Made by a program: the position numbers and the translations under genes. The notes beneath the pieces are model-generated. The model saw only the letters and a program-made list of their open reading frames with translations, was not told where the DNA came from and made no database searches. Of a DNA stretch of 64,000 nt, positions 50,466-61,262 are shown piece by piece. Origin of the DNA: Pteria penguin (taxonomy: Eukaryota; Mollusca; Bivalvia; Pterioida; Pteriidae); assembly GCA_035048485.1 (NCBI GenBank), contig CM068580.1:56334475-56398474 (forward strand), given 5' to 3'. Numbering within the stretch: the stretch's first letter is position 1; every line of letters starts with the position of its first letter.

Positions 50466-51353
50466 TAACTGACATTATGAGCAAGCTTTGCATATTAGAC
50501 CTACATGATTGCACATTAGACCTGTTCAATATCAGATAGAAATACTTTTGGATAATTTCAAACTATGCAACAGACAAATATCATCCATTTACACAAAATC
50601 ATGTTATACCAAATATATTACTGATATTGTCAAATCAAAGAAGAGCATGCAGTATTAAACTGATATATCGTCAATTTTCAGATGTAACACCTGTTGGAAA
50701 ATTCATTTGTTATTGTCATATAGAAATGGCTCATCAAACAGCTGTTTAATTGTGGTCTTTTGATGAACCTATGATTCAAAGAGGAATAAATGGTGCAAGA
50801 TCCCTTAAATGATTTAATGACAGTGTCATCATCCCCATGGTTACTGTCGAATTTAATTTAACAGAAATTTGACACATAATTTCTACAAATGTTCATGTTC
50901 TGGTGAACTCTGATTTTCAGCCAATCAGTGGATCGGCTACAAATTCATAGGAATGTAATCAACATCCCAAGAGTGTGTGACCCATAAGGTTGTTTTTGAA
51001 GTGTTGGTTACATATTGCATCATCATCACGTGTCTAGCCAAGTCATTGATGGGTTATGGGAAATAACGGTATTGGTAACTGAAACGTCATCAGAGTTCAC
51101 CAGAACATGACCCCTTGTGGGGTTTCTACAGATATTTATCTGCAATGGGACAAATAGAGAAACGGGATAAAGATAAGGTTTTAATCAGAATGATTAGCAT
51201 CCAGTTAGGATTCTCCTTTCCATGAAATAAGAATGACTGTATGAAATCAAAAATGGATGATAATGATGCATGATGAAAATAAGTTATCTGATGAGGATAA
51301 AATCAAATTATCATTTTCTTTAAAAAAAAATTCAGAGCTTTGTACGATCTAAA
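50466..51353. other. Spacer with a possible inverted segment
   Basis: A string around 'catgttctggtgaactctg' (50894-50912) recurs inverted as 'cagagttcaccagaacatga' (51090-51109), about 180 bp apart. This marks a roughly 215-bp inverted-repeat unit without known family. Confidence 0.6.
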
Positions 51354-51362
51354 AGGTAGCAA

Positions 51363-51639
51363 AATTGATTAATTGCTTATTGTTTTACGTCACTCCACGA
51401 TTACTTAATATACTTGTAATGGCACATGCCCAATGTATTGCACAGAAATTTATGCCTTTGCAACGGACCCACTTGAAGCAGTGAGAGATCTTTTAAATGC
51501 CACACCCACTGTGACACAGGACCTCAGTTTTTACTGTCTCATCCAAAAGACAGGATATTGGTGTACCCACAGCAAGAGTCTAACCTGGGACCTTTTGGTC
51601 ATGAGCAAAGCACCTCCTCCATTGAGTCACACTGGCTTC
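51363..51639 (-). mobile_element. tRNA-derived SINE, family 1, 9-bp target duplication
   Basis: Flanked by aggtagcaa at 51354-51362 and 51640-51648. Complete but mutated head, body and tail on the minus strand. Confidence 0.88.
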
Positions 51640-51894
51640 AGGTAGCAAGAATCCCTGTCCTAATCTGTCATGATTTCTTACATTTGTATAGAACTGAGAT
51701 TATTCCTACTATCAATAACTGTTTCAAATAACTAAACCTTTAGACTTTTTGTTAAGAAAATGGTGATTTCATTCCCCCCATTTTTCTCCTTATTCAGATA
51801 CTATCCTAGAAACAGGAGTAGGCTGAATCTGTTTTAAAATACCCTGTGACCTTATCAATTCAATATCTGTTCTGAAGTGTTTTCCTGTATTTTT

Positions 51895-52290
51895 TTATGC
51901 CTCCGGATTTATACATGTAGATCAGGGGGCATATTGTTTTTGTACTGTCTGTTTGTTTGTCTGTTGTCAAGTTTAACCTTGGCTATAACTTTTGAACCGT
52001 GAGGGATAGAAACTTCATATTTGATATATGATTTTTATTCAAAAGATATAGCCAAAATAAAAGTTTTTCAAAAGTAGGACAAAGTCTAAGATCAAGGTCA
52101 TTAGTGATTAGGTCGAAAGTCATGACATAATTTGAAAGTTCTGGTCATAAGGAACTTATGTGTAAGGTATTATGTTAATACCCTTTTTAGTTGTGATTTG
52201 CTTCAATAAGAATCTTAACCAAAATGTTGATGGAAAAAAGGGCATCGCAAATCTATATATCAGAACTGCTTTGCACTCCGGCCAACTAAA
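51895..52290 (-). mobile_element. Hairpin-ended repeat, family B, one end lost
   Basis: Begins (plus) tgcctccggatttatacatg and agggggcatattgtttttgt, then gtctgtttgtttgtctgt, as in 34652. The hairpin end is not recognisable. The far part (gaactgctttgcactccggc) resembles the interior of the 23401 TIR element. Confidence 0.6.
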
Positions 52291-52835
52291 ATTTGCAAAC
52301 GTTATTTTAATGAAATAAACATTAGTTGATAGTAAATTAATAATACTAAATATAATATACATTTATATATTCTATATATATAACATATGAAGGTTGTGGA
52401 GTACATAGTTGCAACAAAAAAATTTTGTTTTGTCTTCTAGACTAAGTTAAACAAAACTTCTGGCAAATGCACTAGTCAAGTAAAAGTTTGCAGACGATTT
52501 TGATGTTTTGGTTACAACTTTGATTACAGTAGATCAAATGCATGATGATTGGTACAGAGTACGGCCGACCCTTGATGCATATACCAACACCAATGTCAAC
52601 TTTATGACAAAAATCATTTGTAACTAAAATTTCAGGCCTTTTTATGACTTGCATTTTCAGCCAAATTTACTGTAACATTTCCCGGACATTTTAGTCTACT
52701 GAAATTATAAGCAGATAAAAAGACATGAAATTTCACATTTAATTCAATGCTAATTTCTTTACAAAATGCAACTTGGTAGAGGACCAGTTACCAGCTACTA
52801 TATTATTACTGGTATAGTATGTAGACAATGACATC

Positions 52836-52980
52836 TAGTGGCAGATCCAGAATTTCCGAAAAGGGGGGGGGCCAACATGTGTAGTAGCCAAACTACTTGG
52901 CATTTTGGTGCCAAATCTGGATTTTCCTTGTAAATGTGTGGCGAAAGTGAGGGGCCCAGGCCCCCCTCTAAATCCGCCAC
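52836..52980. mobile_element. Inverted-repeat MITE of the 'gtggcggat' type, 7-bp target duplication
   Basis: Ends agtggcagatccag and aatccgccac(t) are inverted. Flanked by tgacatc at 52829-52835 and 52981-52987. 145 bp, non-coding, with a central G-run and gccaaactacttggcattt. A target duplication of 7-8 bp would fit hAT-like elements, but this is not proven. Confidence 0.8.
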
Positions 52981-53076
52981 TGACATCAGGCTGACTTTGA
53001 GAATAATTTGAACATAAAAACAGATAACTTTACCCCAAGCATGGATATCAAAAGTATGGCAGAAAGTGTTAAAATA

Positions 53077-53166
53077 GTCTGACTAGTCCACCCCCTTATC
53101 TAGCGTTATTTTGTCTTTTTGGTTAAAGACAAAATAACACTAGTTAAGGGGACTGACCAGTCGGAC
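53077..53166. repeat. Hairpin with 42-bp arms
   Basis: Arms 53077-53118 and 53125-53166 pair with seven mismatches around a six-base loop; the inner 14 bp (gttattttgtcttt) pair perfectly. Flanked by agtgttaaaata-like direct repeats (53065-53076 and 53168-53180, one indel), so it may be an inserted foldback element. Confidence 0.85.
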
Positions 53167-53180
53167 TAGTGTTAAAAATA

Positions 53181-55754
53181 AACAAGAGGCCCAAGTGGGT
53201 CTATATCGCTCACCTGAGTACCTAGATTATCAGTCAAGCATGAAGGAAGAATTCATTTATTTTTGCATTAATGTGACTAAGTCAACACAGATGTTGAAAA
53301 TATGTCAAATTTTATTTCAGGCTAGAATAAAAAACAACACTTTTTTGCACATCAGTTCTGGTGATTTTGATATTAAGCATTTCCTTTGTCTCTGCAAGAA
53401 GTCATTCAGGGCAACAAGTTAGTCATTTTCTTTAGGTGGGGCCTTTTGTTAACTGATTTCAAGTCTGGGTCATGAACAACAATTGTTTCAAATATTGTCC
53501 AGACCTAACTTAAAATTGCCTAATTTCATTAGTTGAGTGTTGAGAAACATCTAAAAACTTATTTAGATGTGTAAAGAAATGAAAAAAAAAATTTGACCAC
53601 AGCTGGATTTGAACCGCTACTCTCCATATTTCATTTACCAAGTGGTATATGTACTATTGTGAGAACTGCTTTTTAGACATGGTGGCATTATCTGTTAACC
53701 AATTTGGATGAAATTTACCAAATTGATAGAGGACTTTTAGTACTTCATGTATTCCATGTTTCATTAAAATCTTTCATGTGGTATAACAGCAGAAGTGAAA
53801 AATGTGATTGAATTGTTCCTATACACCCTCATTTGGAAGTCTTAAAAACTTCATAGAAAATCCAAAAATTGAGATATTGACAAAATTCTTTCAAAGTAAC
53901 AATCCTTACCATAATTATGATCACAATAGTCCATAAGAAATCATCATTATCAATTAACTAGGAAATATGACACTTTTTTCTGCATTGAATCACCAAGTCC
54001 AAAGAAATGTCGAAAAAAAATTCTAAAATTTGATTTTGGAAGGGAACCAAAATGACAATACATCTTCACTCATCCCTCTAGATCATTTCTATGCATTCTG
54101 TTTGTCTCTGTATACAGCCCGTATGAAAAAGAATATTGTTAAACGAGGGAACTCTTTTGTGACCTAGTCTTGACTATGGTGGCGCCACCTGTAAAGAGGT
54201 CTGGACGAAAACAACAGAATTTGAAGAGAATCATAAGTGACTTATTTCTACCAAGATTTATTAAAAACCTTCAAACAGTTTTGTAGAAAAAGTTGAAAAT
54301 GTGAAAAATGGCCAAACCCCCCCCCCTTTTTTTTTTTTTGGAAGTCTTAAACGTAAAATTCCTAATTTCATATGTTGAGTGTTGAGAAACATCTAAAAAC
54401 TTATTTAGATGTGTAAAAAAAAAAAAAATTTTTTTGACCACAGCTGGATTTGAACCACTACTCTCCATATTTCAATTACCAAGTGGTATATGTACCATTG
54501 TGAGACCTACTTTTAGACATGGTGGCATTATCTGTTAACCAATTTGGATGATCCGCACAAAAAACAAAACCTTTGAAAAGGACTATGAGTACTTGCATCC
54601 TACCCAGTTTTATCACAATCCTTCAAGTTGTTCTGTAGATCAAGTTGAAGATATTAAAAATTTTCCCCCCCCCCCCCCCCCCCCTTTTCTTGGAAGTCTT
54701 AAAAAATTCATAAAAAATTCAAAAATCGAGATATTGAAAAAATTCCTTCGCACCAGCATTCCTTACCATAGAAATGATTAAATGAAACCAAATGAATGCA
54801 TCAATGTTTACTAAAAGAAAATAATTACTCTTTAATGCATAAAAATAACAAAGTCCAAAATAAAAATGAAAAAACGTCAAAAATTTGATTTCGGAATGGA
54901 ACCAAAAATATCAACACTTCTTCCCATATGCCTCTAAATCATTCCTATGCAGTCGGTTTGTCGCTGTATGCACCCGATCTGAATAAGAAGTTTGTCAAAG
55001 GAGGGTACCCTCTGTGACCTACTTTTGTCTGTGGTGGTGCCACCTGTTCATGGATCCTGACAAAGATGACCACATTTGTCGGGGACCTTGAGTATTTGAT
55101 GCATGCCAAGTTTCATTGAATTCCAGCAAGTGGTTCCGAAGAAAAAGTTCAAACTGTGAAATGTTTACACCAATTATCCCACCCCCCTTTTTCTTGAAAG
55201 TCTTAAAAAATTCATAAAAAATCCAAAACATAAAATATTGAAAAATTTTCTTCGCAGTAGTATTTCTTACCATCAAAATGATCAAATTAAACCAAATTAA
55301 TGCATCAATGTTTACTAAAAGAAAAAAATACCTCTTTTCTGCATTAAAACTACCAAGTACAAAAAAACGTCAAAAAAACGTCAAAAATTTGATTTCGGAA
55401 CGGAACCAAAAATAACAACACTTCTTCACACATCCCTCTAGATCATTCCTATGCATTCGGTTTGTCTCTGTATGCCCCTGGTCTGAAGAAGAAGTTTGTC
55501 AAAGGAGGGTACCCTCTTTGACCTACTTTTGCCTGTGGTGGCGCCACCTGTTGATGAATGCGGACGAAAAACAACAACACTTGTAGGGGACCATGAGTAC
55601 TACATGCTTATCAAGTTTCATCAAATTCTGTTCAGTGGTTCTGGAGAAGAAGTCGAAAATGTGAAAAGTTAACGACGGCCGACGGACGACGGACGGACGA
55701 CGGACGGTGATTGATCACAATAGCTCACTTGAGCCTTTGGCTCAGGTGAGCTAA
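53181..55754 (+). mobile_element. Hairpin-ended non-autonomous element, family A, long form (2.57 kb)
   Basis: Same left end (aacaagaggcccaagtgggt ... gctcacctgag) and right end (gtgattgatcacaatagctc, hairpin ttgagcc-ttt-ggctcag, ctcaggtgagctaa) as the 372-bp copy at 45131. The interior has grown by segmental repeats: 'ggaagtctt' at about 53835, 54341, 54692 and 55196, and 'ggtggcgccacctg'-like strings at about 54179, 55034 and 55549. Long C-runs at 54318 and 54665. No long open frame, so not autonomous. Confidence 0.8.
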
Positions 55755-55835
55755 AAATCAGAGGCATAATTAGTATATAAAAACAATCAACAGAAAAATA
55801 TTTCGATATATAACAAATTTTGGGTAGCTTCATTG

Positions 55836-56010
55836 TGCTCAAACCACAGGAGTGGGAAGATCGGACCTACAACATAAATCGAGAGTCAAACAGCAAGTCG
55901 AAAGTCAAACAGTAAGAAAAAAGAATTTTCTTACTGTTCGCCCATCGACCGAAGTTTGACTCTCGATTTATTTATTTTAGATCATATCTTCCAACTCCTG
56001 TGCTCATACC
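55836..56010. repeat. Large imperfect palindrome, about 170 bp
   Basis: Centre at 55921-55925 with acagtaagaaaa / ttttcttactgt. Further out, ataaatcgagagtcaaac pairs with gtttgactctcgatttat, and aggagtgggaagat pairs with atcttccaactcct. Likely a foldback or MITE-type insertion. Confidence 0.88.
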
Positions 56011-56513
56011 AGCGACGAGTCCAGGAACTGTTACTATCTGGTAACTGTTACAGTGCCAGTACTCAGTACAGTCGTTTAACTCCGGGTCATATGCAGGCCG
56101 CCTACAGAATATTGCCAAAGTCAAACACTTATTTGATTTGCAATACAGTAAACTGTCAGTATAGTGAATATACCATACTGTACAAATTACATCAAATGTA
56201 CATTTATGTGCATAACAATAACGTTAAAATGTATATTGTAATAAGAAGTATGTAATATTTCTTAATCGGCACCTTTTCTGCTCCAACCGCTATCACTCTT
56301 CCCTAATCTAGCCAGATTCTAAATCAGAAACCTATAACGGGCGCATATTACTACGAGGGGCATCCAAAAAATACTTAGGAAGCAGTTAAAATAAGGCAGT
56401 CATAAGTGAAACAAATCATCACACAATGACGGGATCTGGCGCATTCCAACTGTAAGTTTCCCCCGCTGACTAGGCAATACAGTAAAACCTTCAGAATTAT
56501 TTTTGACGGGATT
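56011..56513. other. Spacer, nothing recognised
   Basis: No exon or repeat family recognised. Confidence 0.4.
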
Positions 56514-56726
56514 GATTGATTATTGTGGGGGGTGTTTGTGTGTGTGTGTGTGGGGGGGGGGGGGGGCAAACTCACCGTAGTACAGGACCTCGGTTTTCAT
56601 CGTCTCATCTGAACGATAGGAAAGAGAAAACTGAAGACATCTGACAACCAGTGTGCCAATAGCCGGAGTCGAACTAGAGGCCTCTCGGTCAAGAGCAGAG
56701 CACCCCATCCACTTAGCTACATCGGG
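56514..56726 (-). mobile_element. tRNA-derived SINE, family 1, with internal loss and a G/T-rich run
   Basis: Tail ttgattgattattg is followed at once by a gtgtgtgtg/G tract in place of the usual body, then the normal acaggacctcggttttca-like segment, B box (ggagtcgaactagagg on plus) and head. The body from 'ttttacgtcac' to 'gtgcca' is gone. Confidence 0.8.
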
Positions 56727-56835
56727 TTCTCCCTTTACATGAACTGTTAAAGTGTTTTCTGTAGATGCGTCAGAGACATCACTTTTAATTTCAAATATAG
56801 ACTCTACAACGGAAAAAGTTTGTAGTTTGAGCAAG

Positions 56836-56868
56836 CAAGGACTTATAAACATTGTTTATAAGTCCTTG
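56836..56868. repeat. Short perfect inverted repeat, 15-bp arms, 3-bp loop
   Basis: caaggacttataaac (56836-56850) and gtttataagtccttg (56854-56868). Flanked by gtttgagca on both sides (about 56825 and 56870), a direct repeat like a target-site duplication. Confidence 0.9.
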
Positions 56869-56879
56869 GTTTGAGCATT

Positions 56880-58254
56880 GGAACTGGCTAACGTTTGCCA
56901 AATCCTTACAAATAGAAATAATTTGAATGGAACAAGAAGCATGAAGATTATTACATTTATTTAATTTTTTTCCGTTCCTGAGATTGAGTGCGAAAAAAGT
57001 TTGCTAAAGCAAGCTCATGCACTGTGTATGTACCGCTCAAAATCATGCCTAGTGGAGTTGGGCTCCAAAATGTTTATAACACTGCTCGAGATCGAACTCC
57101 AATATCATGCACGAGTGAGCACGGAATACAATTGTCAATATATCTTAAGATTTGCATGACTGCAAACCCCCACCTAACCACGTGCTAAATGAGAAAATTA
57201 AAAATATTTAAAAGATTTTCACTGACTTCTTAAAAAAAATCACTACCTATTTTTTTTTTTATTATTAATTCCTTTGTCAGATTTTAATAACATTTACAGA
57301 ATTTTTACAAAACTGCTTTGGATACGCCAAATAGCTGCTATTTAAAGGACACATAAGAAGATCATTATTTTCATTATTGTCCTTGGAAAGAAAATATCCT
57401 TCTCGGCATTATATAAGACCACAAAACAATTTACATTCTCCCCGAAACTATATACAACACAATGGTTTTACAAGATCTTTTTCAATATCTAATATAGAGA
57501 AAATGAAATGAGTAAGCGAAGTTTTTAGTTCCATATAGACCATATTAATCATGGCATACATAAGGAGGCGGACAGGTGGTACCATCTCTTTGCATCCAGC
57601 CCGTTCCCTTATACATACGTGTATTTTATTAGTTTCACTTTTTTAAAGTAGACGTTCGTACTGGGACAACAGTTTCACGTTTGGTATTCACTTATATAAT
57701 ATACATAATCAATTATATCTATGTATATATATTAAAGTTTAAAAGTTATTCATCAACTTCTATCGCCCTATTTATTATATACTCTTCGGAGAAGATAAAG
57801 TAAACCAAGACCCCAAGTCACAATATAAACGAATCCTCACTACTTCGAATGGGACCGTTTGATGGGTCAACATTATTCGGCCATGCACCAGAGAGGCGCC
57901 GCCACTATATCAGTTGAATAAACTTGGCATAACATAATAAACAAACAAAAATAACCATGCATCAATGGCAAAATAAAGACAAGGGAATTGAGCTGGATCG
58001 ACTCTTTCAACCAAGTTTTAACAATAAATTAATTTCTCAATCTCCTCCCACCCCAACTTTTTTTTAATTTATGTCAAATGAACCTCATCATATGCTAGGG
58101 ACCTCTCATACTTTTTTGACCGACATTGCAAATAAAAAAAAAACCAGACTTTGCTCTGGTCACCATAAATAGATACTAAATATGCCCTACCCTCCCCATT
58201 TTGATTTGATACGGAAGTCACTCGACTTGCGTAGTAAAATCTATAGCATTGTTG
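56880..58254. other. Spacer, nothing recognised
   Basis: No exon or repeat family recognised. Could contain the non-coding first exon of the PAQR gene, but nothing supports a precise site. Confidence 0.35.
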
Positions 58255-58365
58255 TACACCTGGGTGATTTTGTACTCACCTGTGATTTTGGGTGAGTACG
58301 TGTTCACGGTATTTGATCTTTGGTGTACGTTTAGTCAGTGATTTTCGCGGGTAGAAGACGGCGCC
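58255..58365 (+). promoter_or_regulatory. Candidate promoter/5' UTR of the 58366 gene with a 9-bp inverted repeat
   Basis: An inverted repeat, gtactcacc (58272-58280) and ggtgagtac (58291-58299), lies about 70-95 bp before the ATG. CpG content rises towards the start codon. Promoter role is inferred from position only. Confidence 0.3.
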
Positions 58366-58412
58366 ATGTTTGATAAAGCTGAAATCTTCCACTTCATCGC
58401 TGCATTTGCTTG
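58366..58412 (+). CDS. Probable first coding exon of an unidentified gene
   Basis: Seen: ATG at 58366 in a good context (cggcgccATGt), 15 codons reading MFDKAEIFHFIAAFA, then two bases (TG) and a consensus donor gtaagt at 58413. The local sequence is richer in CpG than its surroundings, as at a promoter. The N-terminus becomes hydrophobic, so a membrane protein or short signal anchor is possible. No product recognised. No downstream exon could be identified in the remaining 5.6 kb, so the rest probably lies beyond the window. Confidence 0.5.
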
Positions 58413-58909
58413 GTAAGTCTATGTATTACACTACAAGTAAGTTCAAAGTAAATGTATACTACAGCAGTTACTATTATATAGTGGATATTCTGCATCCCCT
58501 TGAAAGTCTTCAAAATCTGAGGATGTACATGTAACCTCCTAGAGTTTAGTTTTTGGCTAAATATCTTACACAAAAGAAAAAGAAAAACTAAAATAAATAT
58601 TCAATAACCACTTTTTGGCCAAAGAAATAGATAGTAAGATAATACAAATAAGATATAGAAAAGAAATAAATAAACGTTCCATTACCCTTTCTGGTTATCA
58701 AAAATAATGACAATACAGGTTTTGCCCTCCCCCCACCTTTTTTTAAAATAATTTTATGTCTACGTATGTGGAATATTTATAAGTAACATTATTGAAATCA
58801 CGGTGGAATTTACTACACAGAATGGATTAATTATAAAAATTTGTACCATCATTTTCCCATACCACCTTTCAGCTTACCCTCTCTACCGAGTCTGATAACA
58901 CTGAACTCT
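58413..58909 (+). other. Start of intron 1 of the 58366 gene
   Basis: AT-rich, no exon recognised. Confidence 0.3.
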
Positions 58910-58922
58910 CTAGCCTCTCATT

Positions 58923-58966
58923 AGCCGCAAGTAGTGGCCCTATATATAGGACCACTACTTGCGGCT
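58923..58966. repeat. 44-bp near-perfect palindrome with 11-bp flanking direct repeats
   Basis: agccgcaagtagtgg (58923-58937) and ccactacttgcggct (58952-58966) surround ccctatatatagga, which is itself palindromic but for its end bases. ctagcctctca occurs at 58910-58920 and again at 58965-58975, overlapping the right arm by two bases. Confidence 0.92.
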
Positions 58967-59266
58967 AGCCTCTCACCGGCCTTTATCAAGTCTCACATGT
59001 ACGTGGTTAACGCGTTGGTACGCTACCAGAAGGTCATAGATACGAATGTTTTGCGTCTCGCGATCTTTCAAATTTACACGCAAGCCTGATGGATGGATAT
59101 GAAACACGGGCGCTAGGTTTCATGAGACATATACCTTTTTTTTTCCCAACTCATGACTGGAAAAAAACATAGCATGAAATAACCATTTCTATGTAAAGCC
59201 GGAAATGACGGCAAAGATCGATATACTTAGCACCTTAAAGATCACTACATGTATCTTTCAACAGGA

Positions 59267-59493
59267 TTGATTGATTGAATATTGTTTTTACGTCACTCCA
59301 CGATTTTTTTTTCACGTATATGTTGACGGTATCTGCCTGATGCATTGCATACAATTTTAGACCTTTTAGGCAGTGAGGGTTCTTTACGTGCAACGCCTAC
59401 CGTGACGCGAGACCTCGGTTTTTACTGTCTCATCTGAAAGACAGAACACCGGTGTGCCTAGGACAAGACTCGAACACGGGATCTCTCGATCAC
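59267..59493 (-). mobile_element. tRNA-derived SINE, family 1, head truncated
   Basis: Tail ttgattgattgaat, body intact apart from a short loss before 'gcagtgaggg', B box (aagactcgaacacggg on plus). Stops at the 'ctctcgatca' point of the head, so the A box is missing. Confidence 0.85.
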
Positions 59494-59651
59494 TGTACGT
59501 AGCGATGTTACGTTAAAAGTTTAAACACTTATCAGCTTTAGTCTGAAGATGTTTTAATCTTTAAGTGTAACAGCGAATCGTGTGCGTCAAGGACTCTACT
59601 TATGTTTTCCACACTATTAAAATTCCTCCCATTTAAAAACATCTACTCGCG

Positions 59652-59743
59652 TGCAAAGGTACACAGTTGTAAATTTTTTATGTAATGCATCAGGCAGATG
59701 CCGTCACCATACGGGAAATAATCATGGGGTGATGTAAAACAAT

Positions 59744-59773
<30 letters not shown>
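59652..59773 (+). mobile_element. tRNA-derived SINE, family 1, 5'-truncated, long (ATCA)n tail
   Basis: Only the last 120 bp of the body remains (gcatcaggcagatgccgtca), ending in seven or more atca/caat repeats. Opposite in strand to the copy at 59267. Confidence 0.85.
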
Positions 59774-59775
<2 letters not shown>

Positions 59776-59879
59776 ATTTGCAGTTTATAGAATATATTTA
59801 TGGCACATTTACTATGTTTTGACGTCATATTGGGGATGAGATACCCTATTAACAACACACACCAGACCTCTGATGAAAC

Positions 59880-60100
59880 AGACTGTGTCCGGTGCTGGGT
59901 TATCGCAGTCGAGAACTTATTTGGCTCCATGTCCAGATGTCTCGAGATCGAAACCCAGTAGCGACTCGCAGGCACGTCAAAGATCCCTCGCTGCCTTGGT
60001 TTGGTACATTGCACAGGTTACAAAGTCCTGTGCATTTCGTCATGCAGATACAGTCTATAGGTTTATAAAGCAATCTCAACGTGACGTCAAAGGCAAACAA
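59880..60100 (+). mobile_element. Degenerate SINE, family 1-related
   Basis: Strings gagatcgaaacccag (B box remnant), caggcacgtcaaagatccct, gctgccttggtttggtacat, catgcagatacagtc and aacgtgacgtcaaa follow the family order on the plus strand. Confidence 0.6.
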
Positions 60101-60329
60101 TGTGCATCACGTGATCAAATTCTGTAATAAGACGATGACTTTTACTAGCGCTGTAATTATGAACAAGTGCTACTTTTCTTCCCATGCACAGAATCTGTTT
60201 TATTGGTAAGAGACTCTGCCTCTGACGATTGATTTGACATTCTCCATTAAGTTTCAATATACTCCATCCTCTTTTAGAGTCAGCGTGTGTATTATTTTGA
60301 AACCTTATGTACAAAACAGCAAACTGATG

Positions 60330-60538
60330 CAGTGTCGGATTAAGAGGGGGTGGGGCGGCCCCACCCCCACCCCCTTTCGTCACAAATTTACAAAGTACAT
60401 ATAGATAATGTCGAAAACACTCAAATACATGTAATATGATTTAAATTCCAGATTTGGCACCCAAAGTGGCAGAGTATTTTGGCTAATACTTGACTTTGCC
60501 CACTCTTTTTTTTTCCGGAAATCCTGGATCCGCCACTG
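60330..60538. mobile_element. Inverted-repeat MITE of the 'gtggcggat' type
   Basis: Starts cagtgtcggattaagagg and ends atcctggatccgccactg, inverted copies. Flanked by tgatg (60325-60329 and 60539-60543). The interior shares 'ccagatttggcaccca' (inverted) with the copy at 52836. Confidence 0.8.
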
Positions 60539-60543
60539 TGATG

Positions 60544-61039
60544 TTGTACTTGTACGCACTCAAAGAAAAATGAAATGTGTACTCTTTATCCATCTTATGT
60601 AAAGCCTTTGGGACGAGATGTGGATCTAAATAGAAATATACGACTCTAACAATTAAGTTGCAAGCGCCACAGCTCATACTTCATGCATTCTAAGTTTTAC
60701 CCTTCATGTAAAGTACAAACGGAACGAAATTAATAAAACTACACTTGCGAAACTAAAGTGACATGTCAAAATATACACAAATCAAAATTATATGTAGGTA
60801 AAATGACGATATAAATTTTAAATAACCAAATTACAGCGAGACAAAAATTAATACTTGTACACTCATTACTTTTATAACTTTGGTATGACATAAAACAATA
60901 TACCAAAAAAGAGGAATGAAATTCAGTTTAGATACATGTAGCAAGCATGCATGCGTTTTAGTCGACCAAACCAAAGGGGCACATCCGGCTCTTGACACTT
61001 TGTTGCATATATCAAAATATATTTACGCATTTTAAGGCT
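60544..61039. other. Spacer, nothing recognised
   Basis: No exon or repeat family recognised. Confidence 0.4.
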
Positions 61040-61262
61040 TAACAAGGAAGTAACTTCATACGATGGCGGCACCTGTCTGGTGCATGCCCTCATAACTTTG
61101 TCCTACCCGAAGCAGTGAAATTGTTTCCAGAGTATATCGTGACACAAGGCTTCTCTTGATACTGTCTTATACAAAAATCAGTCCTAGTAGATAATAAATA
61201 AATGAAAAATGTCGGAACCAACAGGCAGAACTGAACTTCAGATTCGCACCGAAATAAATAAA
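61040..61262 (-). mobile_element. Degenerate SINE, family 1
   Basis: Strings gatggcggcacctgtctggt, acccgaagcagtga, tatcgtgacacaaggc and a decayed B box (gcagaactgaacttcag). Confidence 0.55.
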
